Assembly: GCF_017751145.1 (NCBI RefSeq)
Contig: NZ_CP046640.1
Coordinates: 3,638,137 to 3,702,136 of the forward strand
Reading direction: 5' to 3'
Length of the DNA: 64,000 bases
Origin: Iocasia fonsfrigidae
Lineage (GTDB): Bacteria; Bacillota; Halanaerobiia; Halanaerobiales; DTU029
The position numbers and the translations under genes are program-made. Under the pieces are notes generated by a model. It ran no database searches. It was not told the origin of the DNA and was given only the letters and a program-made list of their open reading frames with translations. The stretch's first letter is position 1. Every line of letters begins with the position of its first letter. Shown piece by piece: positions 57,298-64,000 of this stretch.

Positions 57298-60180
57298 TTA
57301 TATATCAAGCAATTCCTGAATATCCTCCCAGGTAATCTGTTTGAGGGGATTTACATTATCCTCAACTATGTTATTAAACAGGTCTTCCTTTCTCCTTTGT
57401 AGTTTTATCATCTTTTCTTCTACAGTTCCTTTAGTGATCAATTTATACACCATAACCCTATTTTCCTGTCCCAGACGGTGAGCCCTGTCAGTTGCCTGGC
57501 GTTCAACCATCGGATTCCACCAGGGATCAACATGAATAACAATATCAGCCGCTGTCAGGTTTAGACCTATTCCCCCGGCTTTGAGGCTAATGAGAAAAGC
57601 CTTGATCCTGTCATCCTGGTTAAAACTCTTTACCCTTGACATTCTATCCCTGGTACTGCCGTCAAGGTATTCAAAGCTTACACCCCTTTTTTCAAAATCT
57701 TCACGTATTATCTTTAACATCCTGACAAACTGGCTAAAGACTATTATTTTATGACCACCATCAACAGCTTCCTGCACTATTTCGGACAAGGCCGCCAACT
57801 TGCCTGACCCTTCTTTATGAGCGGAATGTTCAAAATTATTCAACACCAGAGAGGGGTGATTACAGACCTGCCTCAGTCTTGTTAAGGCCGCCAGGATATT
57901 TATCCGGGAACGATCAAACCCCTTCTCCTGGACAGAAGCCAGTAATTCACCTTTTAGCTGATCAAGGATCAGTTGATAGGTGTCCTCCTGTAGTTTAGTC
58001 ATCTCCACATATTGAATATTAATAGTCTTCTCCGGCAATTCTGTCAGCACCTCATCTTTATTTCTGCGTAAAATAAAAGGAGCTACCCTCTTTTTAAATT
58101 CCTGGAGTTTTTCCTGATCATTACCTTTTGTAATCGGATTTAAATACTCCTTCTTAAAACGGCTGTATCTATAGAGATAAGCAGGCATCAAAAAATCAAA
58201 AATTGACCAGAGTTCATCAATCGAATTCTCCAGAGGGGTTCCTGTCAAAGCCAACTTTCTCTCTGCCTTAATCTTTTTTACACCCTGGGCCCTTTTAGTC
58301 CTGTGGTTCTTAATGTGATGAGCTTCATCAAGAATACAATAGGCAAACTCCAATCCATTATCATTCAGTTTTTCATAATCCCTGCTGATAATTGAGTATG
58401 AGGTAATAAGCAGCTCATATTCCTGGAGATCATCAAGCATTTCATTCCTTTCTTCAGGGGTTCCATAATAGACCAGATATTTCAGGTCAGGAAAAAACTT
58501 ATCTACCTCTTCTGCCCAATTATAGATCAGAGTGCGGGGACAAATAACTAAAGCCGGTTTGTTAAGTTCTAAACTTACCAGGAGGGTCAGGGTTTGAATC
58601 GTTTTACCAAGACCCATATCATCTGCCAGTATCCCCCCCAAATGATACTTATTTAAAAACCTCAGCCAGTAATATCCCTGACGTTGATAATTCCTCAACA
58701 CATCCTGAACCCTCTGGGGGATAGAGACCTCCTTAACCAGGCTACCAGCTGTAATATCTTCTTGCAGACTATTGTAAACCCTATTACCCCGGCATCTTAT
58801 ACCAGCCTCTTCAATCAGGTTTTTATAATAAAGGAGATTATAAAATGAACTTCTATAATCCCCTTCATACCCCTCTTCAGCAGTATCCAACAGCTTAGTA
58901 AGCCCTTCCTCCTGTTGACTCTCTTGAAGGATAAAATACCGTCTGTCAATATTAATATATGATTCACCATGTTGATTTTGGGAGATCATCTTTTTTAATT
59001 CTGAACTAGTAAATGTCTTCCCACCCAGATTATAATAAACTTCAAACTCGAACCAATCTATCCCATCCCCTTCTTTGAGTTCAATAATTGGTTCCAGCTG
59101 AACCGTCCTTATCTCCAGTTCATCAAAAGAATCGGTAGTCACAAGCTGCCATTCCTCAGGGAGATGGATAAACCCATCAGTAATAAAGTCAATAATATCT
59201 TCTTTATTTCTGAGTATAAACTCTTCTGGTCTGACATGAAAACCATAGTCATGCATTAAATTCAGCAGATCCTTGACTGCCCGGTTGTCCTGAAGATACC
59301 ATAAATTAGACCCTTTGCTTGAGCGGGTATATTCCCTTAAATCAAAATCCCTACTCAGGGCCTCAATACCACTTATATGCTCACCCTTTATCTCAATATC
59401 AGCATTACAAAGGATATTCCCCTGAATATAATCAAAATATAGGGTAATCACTGGTTCTTCAGAATGCAGTTCATATTTTCTAAAATAATTATCTATCTCC
59501 AGGTCATACTTCTTCTCCAGAGCCGGTAATACCTCAAAGATAAACTCCCCTTTTTTATCCCCCGGGATCCTGATTTCATCAGGGAGACTGTTGAATTCCA
59601 GCATGTTTATCGGATGTACTATACTGTCAATAACTGTCCAGTAAACTTCATGATAAGGAGCCCTGTACAGCTGATATTCATCTTCCTTAATATTTATATT
59701 TATTAAATCCTCTGTACCACTTAAAAACAGAGCAGGCTTTAGTTTTTCACCTACCCGGGCCCGTTGACCAGTTTCAACTAAATACACAGGACTATCAGTT
59801 ATTAATTCCAGTAGAAAATTATAGGCATCATTATCTTTGACCAGCAGAAAAGACCCTGCTGTTCTGCTCTGGCTTGTCTCCAGTTTTCTAAATGATTTGA
59901 CATTAAGATAATCACCCCTGGAAAGCAGACTGCTGACCTGATAGGTTCTGAAAGTGATTCCATGATGAATATATGATATTATCCTCTCTATCTCCTGATC
60001 AGATAAGCTATTACATTCAATGCTTATTTTAAAATTTACCAGGTGTTCATTCATTAAACCACTTATATAGTAATGGAGTACTTCTTTCTCGATAAGTTCC
60101 CGGGGCCGGCTCAACTCCACTAATTTCTGATAATTAGTATTCTGTCCTGACTTATTCTTAAACCGTTTCAGGTCCTCCAA
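57298..60180 (-). CDS. SNF2-family DNA helicase/ATPase
   Basis: DNA-dependent ATPase of 960 residues. The N-terminal 450 residues are a bacterial SNF2-associated region without clear motifs. The helicase core has motif I LGGILADDMGLGKTIQ, II YCILDEAHHIKN, III LTGTPLENSIDELWS, and in the second half KIIVFSQFVRMLKI, FLISLKAGGIGLNLTAADIV and RAHRLGQENRV. No SWIM zinc motif is seen. It is a stand-alone gene between the RAYT unit and ugd; roles in replication or transcription restart are typical. Confidence 0.93.
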   Translation of the reverse strand: MEDLKRFKNKSGQNTNYQKLVELSRPRELIEKEVLHYYISGLMNEHLVNFKISIECNSLSDQEIERIISYIHHGITFRTYQVSSLLSRGDYLNVKSFRKLETSQSRTAGSFLLVKDNDAYNFLLELITDSPVYLVETGQRARVGEKLKPALFLSGTEDLININIKEDEYQLYRAPYHEVYWTVIDSIVHPINMLEFNSLPDEIRIPGDKKGEFIFEVLPALEKKYDLEIDNYFRKYELHSEEPVITLYFDYIQGNILCNADIEIKGEHISGIEALSRDFDLREYTRSSKGSNLWYLQDNRAVKDLLNLMHDYGFHVRPEEFILRNKEDIIDFITDGFIHLPEEWQLVTTDSFDELEIRTVQLEPIIELKEGDGIDWFEFEVYYNLGGKTFTSSELKKMISQNQHGESYINIDRRYFILQESQQEEGLTKLLDTAEEGYEGDYRSSFYNLLYYKNLIEEAGIRCRGNRVYNSLQEDITAGSLVKEVSIPQRVQDVLRNYQRQGYYWLRFLNKYHLGGILADDMGLGKTIQTLTLLVSLELNKPALVICPRTLIYNWAEEVDKFFPDLKYLVYYGTPEERNEMLDDLQEYELLITSYSIISRDYEKLNDNGLEFAYCILDEAHHIKNHRTKRAQGVKKIKAERKLALTGTPLENSIDELWSIFDFLMPAYLYRYSRFKKEYLNPITKGNDQEKLQEFKKRVAPFILRRNKDEVLTELPEKTINIQYVEMTKLQEDTYQLILDQLKGELLASVQEKGFDRSRINILAALTRLRQVCNHPSLVLNNFEHSAHKEGSGKLAALSEIVQEAVDGGHKIIVFSQFVRMLKIIREDFEKRGVSFEYLDGSTRDRMSRVKSFNQDDRIKAFLISLKAGGIGLNLTAADIVIHVDPWWNPMVERQATDRAHRLGQENRVMVYKLITKGTVEEKMIKLQRRKEDLFNNIVEDNVNPLKQITWEDIQELLDI

Positions 60181-60203
60181 AATCTTTCTATTGCCTCCTT
60201 AAA

Positions 60204-61592
60204 CTACTCCTTATCAGCTGCTACCTCATCAAAAGCCTTATTTACTGCACCTGCTCTACTGGCAGGAACACCTACACCAATGTATTCCAGACCATACCTT
60301 TCAAGCTCTTCTTTTTCATAGACATTTCTCAGGTCAAAAAAGATCGGTTGTTTCAATAATTCCTTAACTTTACTTAAATCCAATCTCCTGAACTGATTCC
60401 ACTCAGTTATTAAAACCAGGGCATCAGATTTCTTCATTACCTCATATTCATTATTACAATAAGTAATATCTTTTTCATAGTCCTTGAGCCGCCAGACAGC
60501 CTCTTCAATTCCCTGGGGGTCATAGGCGCTTATCAGGGCACCAGCTTTAATAAGCTCAGGTATTATTGTCAGGGCAGGAGATTCGCGCATATCATCAGTT
60601 TCAGGTTTGAAACTCAAACCCAGGATACCAATCTTCTTGCCTTTTAGATCACCTAAACGTCCCTCTATCTTATCAACCATCCGTAGTTTTTGCGCCTCAT
60701 TAGCCGCAATACCTGCACTAATTACTTTTAACTCTACACCCTTCCCTTCAGCTATCCGGGCAATAGCACTGGTATCCTTAGGAAAACAACTCCCTCCATA
60801 ACCAGGTCCAGCATGGAGAAATTTACTGCTAATCCGCCCGTCCATCCCCATTGCTTCAGCAACAGTCTGTACATTGGCATTAACTGCTTCACAAAGGGCA
60901 GATAATTCATTAATAAATGATATTTTGGTAGCCAGAAAGGCATTAGAGGCATACTTAATCATCTCGGCAGTCTCCAGATTAGTAAATACAAAGGGTGTAT
61001 TATTTATATATAATGCCCGGTAAACATCTCTTAAAATCTGACGGGCCTTTTCACTTTCTGTACCAATAACTACCCTGTCAGGATGAGTAAAGTCCTGAAC
61101 AGCCTTTCCCTCCCTTAGAAACTCAGGGTTACTGACTACATCGAACTCATATTCCTTACCCCTTTTAGCCAGCTCTTCTTCAATAACAGCAGCAACTTTA
61201 CGCCCTGTCCCAATAGGCACAGTAGATTTATCAACTACAACCTTATAATCATCCATATATTTACCAATAGAGCTGGCTACATCAAGTACAAACTGAAGGT
61301 CAGCACTACCATCTTCAGCAGGAGGGGTTCCTACCGAAATAAACACAACCTCACTCTCTTTAATAGCAGACTCTATATCAGTAGTAAACCTTATTCTCCC
61401 ATCAGCCAAATTACGCTCATAGACATCTTTTAAGCCTGGCTCATAAATGGGTATTTCTCCCCTGTTTAGCATCGCAATCTTATCTTCATCTATATCCACA
61501 TTTATAATATTATTCCCGAACTCCGCCAGACATACCCCACCAACCAGTCCAACATAGCCTGTACCAATTATACTTATTTTATTATTGTACAT
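60204..61592 (-). CDS. ugd: UDP-glucose 6-dehydrogenase
   Basis: Makes UDP-glucuronate, 462 residues. NAD-binding IIGTGYVGLVGGVCLAEFGN, EPGLKD, VSVGTPPAEDGSADLQFVLD, catalytic Cys in GPGYGGSCFPKDTSA and KIGILGLSFKPETDDMRESP are all present. It begins a run with the SNF2 gene (23 bases). With rfbB/rfbC and wecB it supports surface polysaccharide synthesis. Confidence 0.95.
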   Translation of the reverse strand: MYNNKISIIGTGYVGLVGGVCLAEFGNNIINVDIDEDKIAMLNRGEIPIYEPGLKDVYERNLADGRIRFTTDIESAIKESEVVFISVGTPPAEDGSADLQFVLDVASSIGKYMDDYKVVVDKSTVPIGTGRKVAAVIEEELAKRGKEYEFDVVSNPEFLREGKAVQDFTHPDRVVIGTESEKARQILRDVYRALYINNTPFVFTNLETAEMIKYASNAFLATKISFINELSALCEAVNANVQTVAEAMGMDGRISSKFLHAGPGYGGSCFPKDTSAIARIAEGKGVELKVISAGIAANEAQKLRMVDKIEGRLGDLKGKKIGILGLSFKPETDDMRESPALTIIPELIKAGALISAYDPQGIEEAVWRLKDYEKDITYCNNEYEVMKKSDALVLITEWNQFRRLDLSKVKELLKQPIFFDLRNVYEKEELERYGLEYIGVGVPASRAGAVNKAFDEVAADKE

Positions 61593-61631
61593 TCCAGGTC
61601 CTCTCCTTTGCTCTATTATTACTCTCCCTAT

Positions 61632-61660
61632 ATTTTAATATATTAGAGCCTTAAGGTCAA
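61632..61660 (-). promoter_or_regulatory. Promoter of ugd
   Basis: TTGACC (61655-61660) and TAAAAT (61632-61637) on the minus strand, 17 bp apart, 40 bases upstream of the ugd start. Confidence 0.6.
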
Positions 61661-61779
61661 TTTTATCTGTCTTCCAGCTGTCATGTTTTTCTATTTTTAT
61701 AACAGTAATACAGGGATTTCTTGGTTATTGCTGAAATATATACGTCGGATACAAACAACTTTCCCTACCCAAAACATTG

Positions 61780-62577
61780 TTAAAACCGACTATAATCCCC
61801 ACCACCAATAGCCCCTTGAATATATTGCTGGGATTTCTCGTTTTGTGGATTAAGGAAAAATTCCTCTGCTTCTCTGACTTCTATTACTTCTCCTAGATAG
61901 AGAAATATAATATAGTCAGATAATCTCCTGGCCTGACGTAAGACATGGCTAACTAAAACAATTGTATAATTTTCTTTTAGTGAGTATAATAAATCCTCAA
62001 TCTCTTTTGCAGAAATTGGATCAAGGGCTGAAGTAACCTCATCACATAAAATCACCTCTGGTTCTACAGCTAAAGTACGGGCCAGACATAACCTCTGCTG
62101 CTGACCAATAGACAAATCTGCCGCTGGAGAATCCAGTCTATCCTTTACTTCTTCCCATAGATTAGCCTTTCTAAGTGAAGTTTCTACAATCTCAGTAAGC
62201 TCTTGTTTTGGTAATTTACTATGTAAACGGGGACCAAAAGCTACATTATTATAAATTGATGCTGGTAGGGGATACGGCCTTTGTGCAACCAGACCTACTC
62301 TTTTCCTCAGTTCCGGAACCGGGTGGTCAGGGTGATAGATATCTTCCTGACCAATATATATTTTTCCCTCTACTCTGACATCATCCTGAATATCATGTAG
62401 TCTATTTATTGTTTTTAATAAAGTTGTCTTCCCACAACCCGAAGGGCCAATAATAGTAGTTAATTTATTTTTAGGAATATTAACACTGATATCCTTTAAG
62501 GCCCCTACTGCTTTTTTATTACTGGTATAGAAAACATTTAAGTTTCTAATCTCTATTTCCGGTGCAAATTGACTCAC
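61780..62577 (-). CDS. pstB: Phosphate ABC importer ATPase
   Basis: Cytoplasmic ATPase of the PstSCAB phosphate importer, 265 residues. Walker A IIGPSGCGKTTLLKTINR, Q-loop VAQRPYPLP, signature LSIGQQQRLCLARTL, Walker B VILCDEVTSALDP, switch His VSHVLRQ. The usual LSGGQ reads LSIGQ and DEPTSALDP reads DEVTSALDP. The catalytic Glu and switch His are intact, so it should work. Follows pstA by 30 bases. The 187-bp gap to ugd shows the ugd promoter and no terminator that I can be sure of. Confidence 0.93.
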   Translation of the reverse strand: MSQFAPEIEIRNLNVFYTSNKKAVGALKDISVNIPKNKLTTIIGPSGCGKTTLLKTINRLHDIQDDVRVEGKIYIGQEDIYHPDHPVPELRKRVGLVAQRPYPLPASIYNNVAFGPRLHSKLPKQELTEIVETSLRKANLWEEVKDRLDSPAADLSIGQQQRLCLARTLAVEPEVILCDEVTSALDPISAKEIEDLLYSLKENYTIVLVSHVLRQARRLSDYIIFLYLGEVIEVREAEEFFLNPQNEKSQQYIQGAIGGGDYSRF

Positions 62578-62607
62578 TTATTTCCCCTTCTTTCTTTTTT
62601 AGAAGCT

Positions 62608-63465
62608 TTAATTGCCTTTGTCCTGTATATATCTGGAAAAATATTTAATACTTAACCTGGAAAGGACATTTAATATAATTATTATAACTAACAAAACAAA
62701 AGAAGCAGCATAGGCATCAGCCCTTACTTTAGCATGAAAAGCACTTGCCTGCTGAAAAATCAAAATAGGTAGGGCTGTTACTGAATCAAATAAACCCTGT
62801 GGCATTGAACTACTGCTACCAGCTGTAAAGATTATTGTTGCAGCATCTCCAATACCCCTCCCTAAACCAATCAAAACCCCTGCAACTATTCCCGGAAGGG
62901 CGTATCTTATAACTACTAATGAAGACTCCAGTTTGGTTGTTCCCATGGAATAAACTGCTTCTTTTAGGTTATTAGGAACAGAACTAATGGCCTCATCAGT
63001 ATAACGGGTTATTATTGGTAATTCTAATAGGGTTAAAGCCATAATACCAGCCAGCAAACTCCCCCGCTGCTTAATAAAAACCAGAATAGTCATTACAAAT
63101 ATACCCAGTACTATTGAAGGTGTACCCCAGAGTATTTCCAACAAAACCCGTATTTTATTAGCATAACTTCTTTTTAAATAATCAGTCTGCAAATAGCTTG
63201 CTATCAATAATGCCAGAGTAATCGCCAGCAGTGTAGCAGGTAATACTAAGTAAATACTACCCAATAGGGCATGAAGAAAACCGCCTTTACCCCCCAGTAA
63301 ATACTTTGGCCCTGGTGGTGTAATAACAAGAGCAGGGTTACCGAGAAGCACCCCTCCCCCTTTGATTAGGGTAATGACAATAATAATAATTAAGGAAAAC
63401 ATTACCACTAAAAAGGATAAAAAGGTAAGCAATTTAAAAACTTTCTCTACTTGATATCTATTCAT
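62608..63465 (-). CDS. pstA: Phosphate ABC importer permease PstA
   Basis: Membrane subunit of 285 residues with six segments. Segments include FLSFLVVMFSLIIIIVITLI at 12-31, then GSIYLVLPATLLAITLALLI and LEILWGTPSIVLGIFVMTIL. The EAA-type loop is AVYSMGTTKLESSLVVIRYA, and VLIGLGRGIGDAATIIFTAG is the PstA core. The start overlaps the pstC stop by 8 bp. Family is clear by motif and order. Confidence 0.92.
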   Translation of the reverse strand: MNRYQVEKVFKLLTFLSFLVVMFSLIIIIVITLIKGGGVLLGNPALVITPPGPKYLLGGKGGFLHALLGSIYLVLPATLLAITLALLIASYLQTDYLKRSYANKIRVLLEILWGTPSIVLGIFVMTILVFIKQRGSLLAGIMALTLLELPIITRYTDEAISSVPNNLKEAVYSMGTTKLESSLVVIRYALPGIVAGVLIGLGRGIGDAATIIFTAGSSSSMPQGLFDSVTALPILIFQQASAFHAKVRADAYAASFVLLVIIIILNVLSRLSIKYFSRYIQDKGN

Positions 63466-64000
63466 ATTTCCACCTCTCCCGCAGACAATTTTTTAAATGG
63501 CAGGAAAATAAGTTGAAAATAGTAACCACAATAAATAAAAACAAGGCTACAAAAATTAAAGCAGACCTTTCTTCAGGAATAGACATCATCTCACCAAAAC
63601 TATTTACTATCAAACTCGGCAGGGTCTGGCCAGCTGAAAACAGCGAAGGAAAACTATTTTTTCCCCCAATTACCATTGCTACTGCCATTGTCTCACCAAA
63701 AGCCCTACCCAGGGCTAAAATAATAGCTGATACTATTCCCGGACCAGCCGCCTTTAATAATACCAGCTGAATCAGCTGCCAGTTAGTAGTCCCTAGTGAT
63801 AAGGTTTGTTCCTTTAACCCTAATGGTATTGCCCTAAGTGATTCTACTGTTAATGAAATAATAAGTGGAAAAATCATTACTGCTAGCACAACTGATGCTG
63901 TAAAAATACAACAACCAGTTGTTTTCACTCCCAAACAGGGACCTACATAATCTTTAACAAAGGGAACAAGAACAAGTAAAGCACATAAACCAAATACTAC
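63458..64000 (-). CDS. pstC: Phosphate ABC importer permease PstC (5' end outside window)
   Basis: The frame is open to the window edge, so the N-terminus is missing and 180 codons are seen. The beginning reads LLVLVPFVKDYVGPCLGVK, then VLAVMIFPLIISLTVESLRA, the EAA loop ALPLG-type KEQTLSLGTTNWQLIQLVLL, and ILALGRAFGETMAVAMVIGG, the PstC signature. The TTG at 63934 looks like a start in isolation, but the frame continues upstream through FVKDYVGP. First visible gene of the pst operon. Confidence 0.93.
   Translation of the reverse strand, partial: VVFGLCALLVLVPFVKDYVGPCLGVKTTGCCIFTASVVLAVMIFPLIISLTVESLRAIPLGLKEQTLSLGTTNWQLIQLVLLKAAGPGIVSAIILALGRAFGETMAVAMVIGGKNSFPSLFSAGQTLPSLIVNSFGEMMSIPEERSALIFVALFLFIVVTIFNLFSCHLKNCLRERWKYE

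Noticed and set aside
61780-62577. Broken PstB ATPase
   Set aside because: LSIGQ and DEVTSALDP are mild variants; Walker A, catalytic Glu and switch His are intact.
63458-63934. pstC starting at the TTG at 63934
   Set aside because: The frame continues upstream to the window edge with PstC-like sequence, so the gene is truncated by the window, not started there.
1-64000. tRNA, rRNA, CRISPR arrays and origins
   Set aside because: Read for cloverleaf, rRNA and direct-repeat-spacer patterns and DnaA-box clusters; none seen.

Overview
The window reads as a chromosome segment of an anaerobic, fermentative, AT-rich Firmicute. The signs are a trimeric [FeFe] hydrogenase, an Etf-linked hydroxyacid dehydrogenase, many LacI/GntR/IclR regulators and A/T-rich intergenic DNA. 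Every solute-binding protein whose N-terminus is visible has a signal peptide without a lipobox cysteine, as expected for soluble periplasmic proteins of a diderm. Diderm Firmicutes of the Halanaerobiales type fit best, but that is inference from gene content. All supported genes lie on the minus strand, so genes are read from high to low coordinates. I saw no rRNA, tRNA or CRISPR array.

Layout from low to high coordinates. 1-3.5 kb: a truncated L-arabinose-binding protein gene (araF) behind a consensus promoter with AraR-type half-sites. Next to it is an unusual two-component pair: an ANTAR (RNA-binding) response regulator and a sensor kinase whose input domain is a catalytically degenerate sugar-ABC ATPase fused to a GAF domain. 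4-9.6 kb: a LacI regulator and a glcD-etfA-etfB-gldA-like operon for oxidising a 2-hydroxyacid. 9.6-16.1 kb: a rearranged zone. A dctM gene tail, an araC gene tail and two diverged copies of one promoter/operator segment flank an intact TRAP transporter (dctPQM), a DapA-family aldolase/dehydratase and a GntR regulator. 16.3-27.4 kb: a ribose-type ABC importer with FucU/RbsD mutarotase, aldo/keto reductase, PfkB kinase, class II aldolase, zinc polyol dehydrogenase, FGGY kinase and LacI regulator. Together these form a self-contained non-PTS polyol/ketose route to triose phosphates. 27.8-33.5 kb: kduD-kduI with a second TRAP transporter and an IclR (KdgR-like) regulator, for pectin-derived unsaturated uronates.

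33.6-42.6 kb: rfbB/rfbC-like sugar nucleotide genes, then lplA (lipoate ligase) in one operon with a NitT/TauT-type ABC importer and a HAD phosphatase, then putP with a 36-residue accessory ORF, a patatin and a Nudix hydrolase. 42.7-47.8 kb: the electron-bifurcating hydrogenase operon behind a perfect TTGACA-17-TATAAT promoter with a Rex-like operator. 48.1-54.2 kb: a regulatory-looking cluster (DRTGG, anti-sigma-like ATPase, a hydrogenase-like Fe-S protein with incomplete H-cluster ligands, DRTGG, PHP, ACT, DUF711) behind wecB. 54.6-61.6 kb: a small zinc ribbon, two unrecognised genes, a REP-associated transposase (RAYT) with inverted REP ends, an SNF2 helicase and UDP-glucose dehydrogenase. 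61.8 kb to the end: pstB-pstA-pstC (pstC runs off the window).

Beyond genes, two intergenic repeat families stand out. Family A (two copies, about 125 bp) has nested inverted repeats. Family B (three copies) has perfect terminal and internal stems whose sequences differ between copies while pairing is kept, and AGGAY-type loops, which points to selection on an RNA or DNA fold. Three binding-protein genes (dctP, rbsB-like, second dctP) are each followed by a strong hairpin before the membrane-component gene. The most novel-looking items are the ABC-like sensor kinase with its ANTAR partner, repeat family B, the lplA-linked ABC importer, and the hydrogenase-like sensor cluster.
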